Shown here: one piece after another, positions 37,001 to 47,740 of the stretch
Position numbering within the stretch: position 1 is the first letter of the stretch
How the letters are laid out: every line of letters starts with the position of its first letter
Origin: Tannerellaceae bacterium
GTDB lineage: Bacteria > Bacteroidota > Bacteroidia > Bacteroidales > Tannerellaceae
NCBI GenBank assembly: GCA_021201295.1
Contig: JAJQFE010000023.1
Coordinates: forward strand, 62,001 to 126,000
Length of the DNA: 64,000 nucleotides
Reading direction: 5' to 3'
Translations under genes and position numbers: made by a program
Notes under the pieces: model-generated
Databases searched by the model: none
What the model saw: only the letters and a program-made list of their open reading frames with translations
Told to the model about the DNA's origin: nothing

Positions 37001-38575
37001 TTATTTTTCTCTTACACATCTGCTTTTAATAGCAGAAACGGATTTTTTTACACCATTAAAAGAGTGAGTGGTGGGACTGGGAAAATTCAGATACCATACA
37101 TAGTCTGCATACTGGGGTGCGGTGGAGAATTTGTCTATTGTCCAGTAATTCTCGTTGTGAGACATACCATGCCAATACTGGGTTCTGAATATCTCCTTGA
37201 CAAGCATTGTCAATTCCTCTTTTGAAGGTAGACGCCATAATCCTTTGTCGCTGGCATCCGACTTCTCGTAATAGCCATTACAGCCGGTCGGATAGTTTTT
37301 ATTGGTTCCTACGGTCCATTCAGAGGTCAGATAGGTTTCACTGATACCGTTGGCCTGTGCCCAGTTCATCAGGGGAGAACCTGTCATTCCATTGGAATTG
37401 GCATTGTCTTTAGCTAGATAGACATTGGTGCCCGGAATGACAAAGTTGTCTACCGTAGAACCTTCCTGGGTAAAAATACCCAGTAGACTTTCTGTAGCTA
37501 GCAGGTCCGGGCTGTACTTAATTCCGATCTCCCGGCTATTCTTTGTATCATTTTCTGCAATCTTCAGTGTACCACTGCGGTTTGTGGAGGAAAGGGAGAC
37601 ATATTTGGACAGCAGTTTATTGGTTCCTGTTTCATAGGCCCACACCAGGACCTGGTTTCCGTTAAAAACCCCGTTCAGATAAAGCGAGTAGGTCCCTCCA
37701 TTTCCGGAAATAGGAGAGGAGAGATTGTGCGTGACCACAAAATCATCAGGGGCGACTGACGGAGTCACTAACTGTACATGCGTCTCAAAGCGTACAAAGT
37801 CTTTCTCTGTAGATTTCAGATATTCCAGGTAAACGACCCGTGAACTGGTTTCCATATTTTCTTCGATCGTTAACAGAATGGATTTTTGGGTAGTTCCTAT
37901 GATTGCCACCGTAGGGGAGATCGCCTTTCCTTTGGCATCCACTGCGTGGAAAAATGCGGTTTCACTACTTTTGGAAGGGAAATCTCCGCTGATATGAATC
38001 GTATATTTTCCTCCCTCTTTAGGGATGTCTCCCTTAATGTCTGACCATGGCCTGAAAACTTCAGTGAAGATAGCATATTGTACGGCATATTCAAAAGGTT
38101 CCCATTTGTTGGTTTCATAATTGAAATATTCGAACATGACGATCCGGACTGACCCGAGTTCTGTGGACTCATATCTAGGTATGATCATAGAAGCATATCC
38201 GATTCCTCCGCTATTCACGACAAGGACTTCAGAAAGAATCCCGGCATCATTCACAGCATCACTTGCACGAACAGGTACCATAGAGAAAGACCCCGTGATA
38301 ATAATCGTTTTAGTCTCTCCTTCCGGTGGTATTTCTCCACCGGGAACCAGAGATATATCGTTGATCGTAGAGGGCAATGCATAGGTTGAAATGCCATTCA
38401 GGGCAGAAAGGTTACGGGTCAGGGCCGGACCATAGGTGTCGGTCAGGTAATCGATATCGATATCCAGCGTGATACTTTGTGGGCTACCTGCTATTTCGTC
38501 CCTATAGGCATCATCACTACAGGCTGTGATTAAAATACATGCTAAAAAGCTTAATGCTAAAGTTTTTAATTTCAT
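37001..38575 (-). CDS. Modular fimbrial-locus lipoprotein with C-terminal FISUMP/DUF1566-like domain
   Basis: 524 residues, intact. Lipoprotein signal (LSFLACILITACSDDA), then three or four ~90-100-residue modules (beginning near PPEGETKTIIITGSF, PKEGGKYTIHISGDFP and SGNGGTYSLYLNGVF) with repeated endings of the form RVVYLEYLKSTEKDFVRFE. A C-terminal domain follows with GLWRLPSKEELTMLV, NYWTID and IKSRCV, like that of 34241-35191. Combining the modules with the same C-terminal domain suggests that the array presents a terminal binding domain. Function is not known. Confidence 0.72.
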   Translation of the reverse strand: MKLKTLALSFLACILITACSDDAYRDEIAGSPQSITLDIDIDYLTDTYGPALTRNLSALNGISTYALPSTINDISLVPGGEIPPEGETKTIIITGSFSMVPVRASDAVNDAGILSEVLVVNSGGIGYASMIIPRYESTELGSVRIVMFEYFNYETNKWEPFEYAVQYAIFTEVFRPWSDIKGDIPKEGGKYTIHISGDFPSKSSETAFFHAVDAKGKAISPTVAIIGTTQKSILLTIEENMETSSRVVYLEYLKSTEKDFVRFETHVQLVTPSVAPDDFVVTHNLSSPISGNGGTYSLYLNGVFNGNQVLVWAYETGTNKLLSKYVSLSSTNRSGTLKIAENDTKNSREIGIKYSPDLLATESLLGIFTQEGSTVDNFVIPGTNVYLAKDNANSNGMTGSPLMNWAQANGISETYLTSEWTVGTNKNYPTGCNGYYEKSDASDKGLWRLPSKEELTMLVKEIFRTQYWHGMSHNENYWTIDKFSTAPQYADYVWYLNFPSPTTHSFNGVKKSVSAIKSRCVREK

Positions 38576-38643
38576 TTGGTAAATTATTTTTAATGGGTAA
38601 TAAAGGACAATTATCGGGATGTTGTTCCGGATGTCAAAAACAG

Positions 38644-40200
38644 TTATCCGTTTTGTATTAACATTCCATTCCCGTTTCTATTCAGGGTCCAGCCCTGGTA
38701 CCAGGTATTCCATGTTTCTCCTCCGTCCAGTGAGAAAATCATATAGATCACCCGGCTTCTACCTGTCAGGTTGTCCGGAACGCTGATGGTATATTTAACC
38801 GCAGTCAGAGGTTGGGCGTGGGGATCAATCGTCATTTCCATCAGTGCACTCTGAAGAGGCTCTCCCGGATTAGTCACCAGACGGATCCATACAATATTTT
38901 CCTGGTCAGGATTATCCCAGTATCCCTGAATTTTAAAAGGCCATTGGGTATATTCTTTTGAAATGTTATTCACCTGTTCGGAAATCGTGATCCGGAAAGT
39001 GGCCTGCTCGATCGTGTTGCTATATCCATCTTTGGACTCTAAGGTGATCCATTCGCCGTTGATATATACCTGTACATTCCACTGGGTAATGCTTGTGCTC
39101 TGATACCGTCTTACCAGATCATAGGGCCATCCGTTTTCTTCATAGGCCGGGATCCGGACGGCAACGGCTCCTTCGAAACCGTCAGGCAGGCCAGTGACAC
39201 CGGAAGGAAACTCTCCTTTTCTGACGACCTCTTCACCCAGAATCACCTGTTGGGAATTTGAATTGTATCCTGAGATGCGGATGGGTAATTCCGAGTAGTT
39301 ACCTGTCAGGCTGATCAAGGCGGTTCCACCATATCCGTTTACCGGATCGGAGGCAGAGGAGACTACCCTCCAGTCTGTTAATTGATTATAAGGAGCTTCT
39401 GGAGACTGCATATGTGTTTCAAACCTAACCCATTCATTGTAATCGAGGGAATATTCCACATACACCATCCGGTAGCTTGACTCTTCATTGGCCGGGATCG
39501 TCATGTCAATGGTTTGCTGGTCCGGTTTCGTGAGGACCAGGCAGTCTGCGAGGAGTGCGGTGCTTTCCGTAATGGCCCGGAAAAAGACCATTTCAGGAAC
39601 TGCCTCGGGATAGGAGCCGGTTTTGGTAATGGTATAAGTACCTCCTTCGGCAGGAATCGGATCTGACATATTGGATTTGAATCCTATTTTCAGATAAGCA
39701 GCCGGTTGTTGGAAGGGGGCGATCCGCTCCCACTCATTTGTCCGGATATCAAAATATTCCAGGAACAGGATCCGGACCTCATCCTCCTGCCCATAATAGG
39801 CCGGGATCTGGAGAGTAGTGCTGCCGGAAGTTCCATCTCCCTGAAGTTCTCCTTCCACAATTCCTGGTATATCATTTATAAAATCCGAGAACCGGATCTT
39901 CAAGGTATAGCTGAAAGTTTCGTAGGCGGTTACATGCATGTTAATATCTCCTTCCGGCAGCATGACACCGGGTGGATCATATTCAAAATGATCCACCCCT
40001 AAGGGAAGGACGATCGCCTTCAGGCTCATCAGTTTGTTTTTTACTTCGTCATCAAAGTCTTTGAACAGGGACATGTTGATACCATTGTCTGACCGGGTGG
40101 TTTTTTCTGCGAACTCATCACGGTCTGCCTCATCGGAACAAGAGCCGAATGTGAACAGCGTAGTGAAGAAAAGTGCAATGAATAGTTGATTGAGTTTCAT
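38644..40200 (-). CDS. Modular fimbrial-locus lipoprotein (module array only)
   Basis: 518 residues, intact. Lipoprotein signal (ALFFTTLFTFGSCSDEA), a leader helix (NMSLFKDFDDEVKNKLMSLK), then four or five modules including PEGDINMHVTAYETFSYTLK, PAEGGTYTITKTGSYP .. EMVFFRAITES and NEESSYRMVYVEYSLDYNEW. There is no extra C-terminal domain. It is very similar to the damaged neighbour at 35393-36927 and is the best reference for reading that gene. Probably an envelope-anchored beta-sandwich rod; role inferred from the locus only. Confidence 0.72.
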   Translation of the reverse strand: MKLNQLFIALFFTTLFTFGSCSDEADRDEFAEKTTRSDNGINMSLFKDFDDEVKNKLMSLKAIVLPLGVDHFEYDPPGVMLPEGDINMHVTAYETFSYTLKIRFSDFINDIPGIVEGELQGDGTSGSTTLQIPAYYGQEDEVRILFLEYFDIRTNEWERIAPFQQPAAYLKIGFKSNMSDPIPAEGGTYTITKTGSYPEAVPEMVFFRAITESTALLADCLVLTKPDQQTIDMTIPANEESSYRMVYVEYSLDYNEWVRFETHMQSPEAPYNQLTDWRVVSSASDPVNGYGGTALISLTGNYSELPIRISGYNSNSQQVILGEEVVRKGEFPSGVTGLPDGFEGAVAVRIPAYEENGWPYDLVRRYQSTSITQWNVQVYINGEWITLESKDGYSNTIEQATFRITISEQVNNISKEYTQWPFKIQGYWDNPDQENIVWIRLVTNPGEPLQSALMEMTIDPHAQPLTAVKYTISVPDNLTGRSRVIYMIFSLDGGETWNTWYQGWTLNRNGNGMLIQNG

Positions 40201-40240
40201 ACTTTATTGAATCTTATGTTTTACATAGAGTTTCTGTCTG

Positions 40241-41832
40241 TTAACTTCCTGCCTGGGTGATCGTCTGCTTTCCGGTCCAGTTTTTACCCCGTCCGTTGTC
40301 ATCCCAGACTTCCCAGGTGGTTCCACCATCTGTAGAGAATTGCAAATAGATCTCTCTGGCAGTATTAGTAGGTGGAATACTTAATGGATAAGTTCCATAA
40401 CTGGTTGCTGACTGAGGAGGAGCAATGGTCAGCGGACCCGAAAGACCTGTCATTGCAGTAGGATCCTCTACCGGACGTAACATGATCGTATTACCGGAGT
40501 TGTACCAGCGGCCCATCACTTTGATGTTCCAGAATCCTCCGTTTGCCGGAATGAGAGATGGGTTAGGACGTGTGTTATCTATGGACAGGAAGAAGTTATT
40601 TTGATACTGTTCCTGGTCTATTTTTACCCATTCACGGCCATTGTTCACCTCAAAGGTTAACCGGGTACTTGGATTGGCTCTGTAGTTCAGGTCATCCGGT
40701 CTTGTTCCCCAGCCGTTGTTCTGCAGAGAAGGAATCGTTAGATAACCGGCCGCTTTAGGAGTTTCAGCAGGTAACGGATAGATGGAAGTCAGGGTTCCGC
40801 CTACTTCAATCTTTCCATCCAGTATATCTGTTATCAAAGTCATTGCATTGAACCGGATGGCTCTGACCGCTATGGAATCTACACCCGGAGCCACATCTTC
40901 ATCACTGTACACATATACTTCTACGTCAGACTCATTTGCAAAGAGGCCAAACACTAAACCTTCCCGGACACTGATCTGGGATTCAAACATACCCCTTTGA
41001 TGAATCCGGTCAAAGTGGATTGTATCTGTAGTATTTACTTCTACCCAGAATATATCAATAGAACGAATATCATTCGTTTCATTCTCCGGAATGATAAAAC
41101 TGAAAGGAGTTTTATCTGATGTAATTACAGGCAGATAAGGAGCTGGCTGTGAATCCGGACTAATTAAAATCTCTCCGGTCTGGGCATCTTTAAAGGTAAA
41201 TTGAATCTCCTGACTGGGTTTATTGGGAAATTCTCCTTTAGCCATCATTTCGTATTCACCACCGGCCTGAGGAATTAATTTATCCTCCGGATATGTAGCC
41301 ATAAATCCGGTCAATGCGGCATATTGGAAATATACAGCCATGGGTTCATAAGTTATTCCTACAGGACTATCTACTATATATTCCAATTGCAGAACCCGTG
41401 TCCTGTTTCGATCATATTCATCCCAGAATGCTTTATATTCAATCGATGTCTGGGAGGAGGTACCCGCCTGTAAGGTTACTTCATCTGCATAGAGGATCGT
41501 ATCATCTATCATATCCCGGAGTCTTATTTTTATCGCGGAAGATAAAGAGCCGCTCCAGGTTATAGTAATAAATCCACCCAGGTCATCCAGCACCTGATAG
41601 CTGGGAGGCGTCAACTCATAGGCACTGATCCCGGGAGGATTGGCTCCCAGATTCAACGCCATTACTTTTCTACCTGAGCCTGGGTCAGGTTTTTGATTGT
41701 TTTAATATCAAAACCTGTTACTGATGAAGAGTTTTCTTCATAGGATGATTGATCTGTCAGCACTTCGTCCTGACAGGAAATACAGGTCAGCAGGAGTGCT
41801 ATCAATGTGAAAGGTAAGAATTTTAATTTCAT
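40241..41832 (-). pseudogene. Modular fimbrial-locus lipoprotein frameshifted near its N-terminus
   Basis: Translation from 41832 gives a lipoprotein signal (LIALLLTCISCQDE) and a leader ending NLTQAQVEK-stop. The body (MALNLGANPPGISAYELTPP .. to ITQAGS at 40241) is one base out of phase. Restoring one A (GAAAAGTAATGG to GAAAAAGTAATGG near 41665) joins them as EKVMALNLGANPP, the same layout as the paralogues (leader helix, then PPG and modules), giving ~530 residues. The ATG at 41662 could still make a leaderless product without a signal peptide. Confidence 0.85.
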
Positions 41833-41916
41833 TACATTAGTATATTTAAAAGATTAATAATTAAGATCCTGTGAAACTCAATCAACTATTATTTTTTTCG
41901 CATACGTTATCACTAA

Positions 41917-44900
41917 TCATGTATCAGGCCCTTTTTGTGTAATCGTATGGATAATTTTCCAATTTAAAGATATCTGACTATTGGTATCATTTTTACAAAG
42001 AAAAATATAGATCTCTCTATCTGTTGCACTACTATTGTATTCTATCACAATGTCTTTGGTTACCGTATCGGATGTTCCCGGTACAACCATCGTAGAGGAG
42101 TAAAAATTAGGCCTGGAAGTACCTACATACAGAAATACTCCCTGATAGGGTCTTTGGAGATTCGAACCGACATGCGGAAAATTACCCTTGATGGTGATGG
42201 TGTATGTTCCTCCGTTTCGGGAAATGGGACTATCCAGTTCTGAATCCCAGGTTACTTCTTCCACATAATATTTGGGTTGGTGATAAATTGACAGGAAAGG
42301 CTCTTCTTCCGATTTTCTGACCCAGGTATCTCCTACCGTTTCGATGTAGTTGGAAAGGAAGAAATATAAACTGTCTCCCTGAAAATATTTTATGGACGGG
42401 ATTTGTAGCTCTCCCCGTTGGGTTCCACACGCTTTAGGACTCAAAGTTAGATATCCATTTGCACCGTTCTCTACGCGTTCACCATTTCTGTAGTGAACAG
42501 TTCCTATGGACCAGGCTGTATTATTTTTTGATTCAGGGAAAACGGAAATTACCTCTCCGGACGGGAAGGTCTCGCCATCCTGGATCACTTCTCCAGTGTC
42601 TGAATCGGTCCGTCTGATCACTAAGCTACTCTGGTCAAAAAAGTAGGGCACCTCCTGATAGAAAGTCACCGATTTGGATGAAACGGCGGCAGGTGCGTGA
42701 TCTTCTGTCCGGAAGGATGCCGAAACGGATGGTATCCGTGTCTCGGCGGCCGGAGTGCCCGGCTCCGGTTTAAAAATTCGGGGAGTAAATGTGACCGTGA
42801 AGCTATCCGGGTTGTAAATCGTTCCTCCGGGATGGACCGTAGATAAGGGTACACTGACATCTGCAATGACACCACCCAGATTCGTAGTAATGGACCAGTT
42901 TGTATTCACCTTAAAGGTTACATCTACCGGTGTGGGTTCCGCAGAGGTAAAATCGAATCGTTGGGAAGTCGGACGCAGGATCTCTATCAGCGGACGGGTA
43001 TAGTCCTGGGTAACCGGTACGGACACCGGAGCAAAATCAGGCTCCTCAGACACTACTAACAGATCGATGACCCGTTCTGCGAAGGTCAGGTTCGGTTCCA
43101 GGTCAAAAGAATAGGTGTAGTTGCCTTTTTCATGCATAACGTAGTTGTCATGCGGAGTCAGTATTTGGGTGGTACTTCCGTTCAGGGAGATGTTGGCTGC
43201 CGGAATTTGCCAGCTTGCTTCCGAGGAGAACAACATCCAGAAATTCGTCCCGCCTAATGCCGGATATTTATTCTGTTCATATTCTACGTCAAACCGGGTA
43301 TCTGTCGGTATTTGCAGAACAGAGATCGTTTGGGTGACCGATTTACCGGTATCGTCTGTAATGGTAACAGATATCACTCCCGAAAGCAGATTCTTCGTAT
43401 TATTCACTTTCGGTTGGAAAACATATTCGGTTTCTCCTACCAGGCCGGTTCGGGGGAATAGTTCCCATTCCAGTTCCGAAGAGCCGGCCCAGGAAATATA
43501 CACCGGACGGTCTATGGGATCTACGGTGACGGTGACGGTTTCAGGTGAGGTGGCACTTTTGCGGAATACCAGCAGGTTCGGTTCTACTTCCAGATATAAT
43601 TCATCTTCCAGGGTTTGATAGACTTTGATCTTTTTCCGCAGGTTACCAGTCCGGATATAGAAATATCCCTCCCGGTCGCTTTCCGGAATCGCTAACACCT
43701 GTGCGGACAGGATGACCTCCATCTGTACGCCGCTATCTCCTCTGAGTGGGTCAATGGTTAACCAGCTCAGATCGTGTGCTTTCTCCGGATCCTGTTCCAT
43801 TTCGACTTCTCATCCATCCGGGAAATCCGTAAAGACTTTCAGCACCTGGGCCCTACCGTTGCTGTAGAAAAAGAAAGAATCGGTGTTGACTACTAACTGA
43901 TGTTGTGCTCCGAACGTGATGTTTCCCATATTGGCTCCATCCCAGGCAACAATATCCAGCTCCATGTTGGTCATTCCTTTGCGGAAGGCTTCATCTGGGT
44001 CGGTGTAGCCCTTGCCTTTGACTTCATGGATATTGATTTCGTAATTATGATTCCAGATCAGGGGAATAAATTCATGAACTCCCTGGGCGTTTTTCTCCGT
44101 AAAATCCACCCGGTAGTAATAGGTATTATTTTCATACAATCCTCCTACCACTAATGCGGTTGCCCCTAACAGGTTGTCCTCGCTGCCGGTCGGAGCTTCC
44201 AGCGTATAGATCACCCGTTCGGAAGAGATGCCCGGGGTGGTTATTGGTGAAGGATTGTCCGTATAGTCAATGCGGCAGAAAGGCTGGTTTGGACAACTGG
44301 TGGTTACACCTGCCGAAATGTCCAGGGCTGTTGCTTTGTGTTCGGTACTGTTCCATCCCTGGACTGTAGAGTGAGCCACTTTCCCTTTGGTATAGCTGTT
44401 GTAGAGATAGATCTCCGTTAATTGGAAATCGTCCCGGGCCCCTTCGAGGACATGTACATCAATTCGTACAACCATGCGGGTCATGCGGATCGCATTTTCT
44501 CCCGTAAAATCACTATCTTTTTTCACATTCTCCTGAAATCCCCACATCGGAAAGGGGCGGACCGGTTTTCCGGATCCGTCTACCCAGGCTCCTTCATAAG
44601 ACAATACCAGTTTTTCCAGTATTTCGTTTTTGGTGAGTCCCTGCATCTCTTCTTCATCCGGAAAAACCTCCCGGATAATATCCTGGCTGTTTCCCAACAG
44701 GGCCAGATCCATGGCAGCATCTCTCCGCAGCCTGACATAAAACTTTTTCAGATTAACAGAATCCAGCTCTGTCTCTATGTCTCCCGTGGTGAGGATCTCA
44801 ACAAATTGTTTATCTGATTCCCTGAAAACTAAAACACTTACTGTGTCCACCTGATTTTCATCCATCTCACTCAGGGCACGGGTGGTAGCAGTTTCCACCG

Positions 44901-45051
44901 GCATTTTTAACGTGAAGGCGATTTCTTCCCCCGGAGGCTGCGGATCCTCCGGATCGAAATATTCTTTCTCCGCTATGCAACTCATCAGGAAGATGAACAG
45001 GCACAGCAGGGGTGCAGGATTCGTGATTCGTATATAGGCTTGTTGTTTCAT
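41917..45051 (-). pseudogene. Fimbrillin-like/BACON-like surface protein split by an in-frame TGA
   Basis: One frame of 1045 codons. The N-terminal part is a lipoprotein (LCLFIFLMSCIAEKE) with a fimbrillin-like start (TTRALSEMDENQVDTVSVLVF), as in Mfa-like/FimA-family minor subunits. It continues VLKVFTDFPDG-TGA-EVEMEQDPEKAHDLSWLTID without any frame change (TGA at 43810-43812). A Trp fits there (FPDGWEVE). The second part has two or three BACON-like sandwiches (DELYLEVEPNLLVFRKSA) and one locus-type module (ISRNGGTYTITIKGNFP). The start at 45051 is chosen for the signal peptide. Readthrough, a true nonsense mutation and a base-call error all remain possible. Confidence 0.85.
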
Positions 45052-45232
45052 ATATGGTTCATTTTTTAGTCTGTCAGAGTAAAATCTCCTGTATATCAGA
45101 GTCTTTTTACGGACCGGACTTTTCTCTTTCCGGATGCCTGATCCGGGATTGCAGGACGAAGTAGTGAATAGGCACGTTTCTTTCTCCTCCAATCACGCAT
45201 CATGCCTGAGGTGGTCTTTTAACCGGAAATTT

Positions 45233-46179
45233 TTAATATCCAGGTGCCACCCCTGTATTGTTCCAGCCGGTGATTTTAAGGGATACTTCCACACTTCCAT
45301 CAGACAGGAATTCTATATAAACGTTGATTTCCGTAAATTCCCCTATTTTCAGGTAATAGTTGTTTGCCTGTAAGATTTTCTGTAAATTCACCGTATGCGC
45401 TACCTCCTGATTCGTGGAACGGATGACGTGGATCTGTACAGGATCTGATTCTCAATATAACGTGTCAGAAAAGTGGTATACGCGTGATCGGATCCATTAA
45501 TGTTTACGGTCTGGCTTTTACGGGTAAAAGCTTTTGTGTAGTCCCCGAGGTTCAAATGAAAATTGTAACTTTCCGGTAAGTGGCTTACCTGTATGTAAGG
45601 AGTTTGGTTGTAGTTCCCGATATAGTCTTTAAAACCTTTTACGTATACATTCAGGGCATAATAAGTGGTCATAAAATCCAGGGTGACTTCTGTCCGGCCT
45701 TTTTCAGGAATGACTACTTCATATAGGTCAAAATCCAGATTATTTGCTGATCCGCTACTTCTGCGGGGTGCGTAATAGAGACTATCACCCCCTACGGAAG
45801 TTTTCGAATAGGTTATTTTGGCCGTGTGGATCATGTTTCCTTCTTTCAGTTCAGGCAGGTTGTCATTTCCGTAGACATTTCCCCAAGCAATCATATGATA
45901 AGTTCCCAGTTCCAGTTCCAGATCGGCTGCTCCCTGAAATTCTGCCAGTTTACGGGTGTTGTAGTTGTGGGTGGACAGGTAATATCCTCCTTCATCAAAG
46001 ATAAAGAGATCTACATTATCTATCCGGGAAGCAAATTCATCCATGTTCTTTTCATTCGTATAGACAAAATGAATGAGAAGCCCATGGTCTGTTGTGTCAC
46101 AACCACTCATATCTTCCTTCAGACAACCTGAAAGCAGGAAGCATAGGGTAATAATGGGTAATAAGATCTGCTTTTTCAT
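45233..46179 (-). pseudogene. FimB/Mfa2-family pilus anchor protein, frameshifted
   Basis: Lipoprotein signal (PIITLCFLLSGCLKEDMSGC) and the Mfa2/FimB pattern (DNVDLFIFDEGGYYLST, LELELGTYHMIAWGN). Near 45440 the frame leaves at RYIENQ; one base out of phase the protein resumes as DPVQIHVIRSTNQEVAHTVN .. FLSDGSVEVSLKITGWNNTG and stops at 45233. One base is missing; the restored protein has ~315 residues, normal for the family. Mfa2/FimB proteins anchor and terminate type V pili at the outer membrane, so loss of the last ~70 residues should affect pilus length or anchoring. Confidence 0.83.
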
Positions 46180-46200
46180 ATTTGATGGGGTTGGGAAAAT

Positions 46201-46312
46201 AAGTAGTTAAAGGAGTCAGCAGTCGCTGCGCTCCTTAGGAGTCAGGGAGTCAAGGAGAATGCAATTTTCTTTCTACTTAACTGCTCTGACTACTTAACTC
46301 CTGTAACTACTT
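46201..46312. repeat. Dispersed intergenic palindromic repeat, copy 2
   Basis: The ends AAGTAGTTA and TAACTACTT are complementary, and the arms continue (AGGAGT/ACTCCT). The core CAGTCGCTGCGCTCCTTAGG (46220-46239) is identical to that of the copy at 47.7 kb. It lies between the anchor gene and the pilin gene. Confidence 0.85.
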
Positions 46313-46321
46313 AAAAAATTA

Positions 46322-47617
46322 TCAATCTAAATCAACATCCACTGCTTTGTTCTGCCATTTCATGACTTTGAACATTACTTCTACATCCATGGGTTCTCTC
46401 CATTCCGGAACTTCTTTCAGGTTTTCTGCATAGAATTCAATATCCTGGATATAATATACATACCCACCTTCAAAGGCTGAAATGTAGTTGTTAGTACCTT
46501 GTTCTTTGTAACGGCGTACGGTAATGTAGTAGTACTCCTGATCAAACGTAGCACCTGTACCGGCTACGGTTACATCTTTCAGTTTCAATACTAAGTGAGG
46601 AAGTGCATCCTGTACATCCGCTGCATTTTCTGCCTTTGCCTGGAACATGTTGTATGCCCATACGGCAGTAGCACCCGCAGAAGGAGTATAATTAGGAGTA
46701 GTAGCAGGATGTGTATAAGCAGCGATATTGTCATGACCGAAATCATAGAATTTACCTCTGTTTACGAAGTCATACCATGGTCCGGTAGAACTACCATCCT
46801 GGTCAAAGTCATCCATTGAATTGAATGCCACAAATCCGGCACTACTTTCCTGATTACCATCATAAGACATTCCTGTATGGAAATAGTTCAGGAAGATAGC
46901 TTCTAATTTGTAGCCTGTAATGGTGTGACCATTGGAGTCAGCACCTGTAGCTGCAGTTATTTTAGCCAGCTCCAGACGGGAAGCAATGGGTTTGATCTCT
47001 ACTTCTGCAATTTTTTCTACGTCACCGGAGAACTGGTCGCTGAATTCTCCCGGACCATCGGAGTAGTTTCGGATAGGACCTACGCCATACAGAGGTACAT
47101 TTTTAACCGCATTGTCGTCGTCCAGTAAATCTGTTACTGCTACAGGAAAATTACTTAAATAAGAATCAATCAGACCATTGGAATTACTGTTGAATGCCAG
47201 GCTGTGATTGTCCGTATTACCAAATACATGTACGTACTGGGCATCACTGTTTACTTTGAAGAAATAATTATCTTCAATATCTTCAATTAAAATAGTATTC
47301 AGTGTTCCTTTAGCTTTCAACGTATCCGCCGGGGTTGCGATGGCAGGATCCGTGTCGTCATTGGTCAGATAGAATACATCTGTAATACGGTCGTTCCCTG
47401 TGGTAAAAACAATGTAACCACCATTGAACTCCACTTCGTGGTCCGTTTCAATCCCGTCGGTAAGGGCTTTTGTGATGGTCTGGTTGGAGACACTCAGGGC
47501 AACGATCTTGCTTTCACTGCTGTCCGGGCCAGGGCCGATCAGGTCATCGGATTTGTTACACGCCACCAAGCCTACGCTCAGGGCCAAAAAAGCTGTAAAG
47601 ACTTTTTTCATTTCCAT
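46322..47617 (-). CDS. Type V pilus major subunit (Mfa1/FimA-like fimbrillin)
   Basis: 431 residues. Lipoprotein signal (VFTAFLALSVGLVACNKSDD), a prosegment, a transthyretin-like N-terminal domain and a long C-terminal domain ending in a strand-like tail (EPMDVEVMFKVMKWQNKAVD), as expected for pilins that polymerise by strand exchange after protease processing. P. gingivalis FimA/Mfa1 are cut after Arg by gingipains; here the matching region reads NQTITKALTDG, with Lys. The gene lies second after the DUF3575/DUF3868 pair and is flanked on both sides by the same palindromic repeat. The frame is intact. Confidence 0.8.
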   Translation of the reverse strand: MEMKKVFTAFLALSVGLVACNKSDDLIGPGPDSSESKIVALSVSNQTITKALTDGIETDHEVEFNGGYIVFTTGNDRITDVFYLTNDDTDPAIATPADTLKAKGTLNTILIEDIEDNYFFKVNSDAQYVHVFGNTDNHSLAFNSNSNGLIDSYLSNFPVAVTDLLDDDNAVKNVPLYGVGPIRNYSDGPGEFSDQFSGDVEKIAEVEIKPIASRLELAKITAATGADSNGHTITGYKLEAIFLNYFHTGMSYDGNQESSAGFVAFNSMDDFDQDGSSTGPWYDFVNRGKFYDFGHDNIAAYTHPATTPNYTPSAGATAVWAYNMFQAKAENAADVQDALPHLVLKLKDVTVAGTGATFDQEYYYITVRRYKEQGTNNYISAFEGGYVYYIQDIEFYAENLKEVPEWREPMDVEVMFKVMKWQNKAVDVDLD

Positions 47618-47740
47618 AATTCTTCAAATTTTTAATTAATAATTAGTTAGTAATTTGTTCTCCTTTTCCGGGAGAACCTTGTTGTTACACAGTTTATTAT
47701 ATGTATGGGTTAAATGTGTTTATTTTCAGGAGTTCAATCC

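Noticed and set aside
43810-43812. TGA read as selenocysteine or a reassigned Trp codon
   Set aside because: No SECIS-like hairpin was identified after the codon, the site fits a plain Trp, and TGA ends many normal genes here. Nearby TAG and frameshift lesions point to ordinary damage or error.
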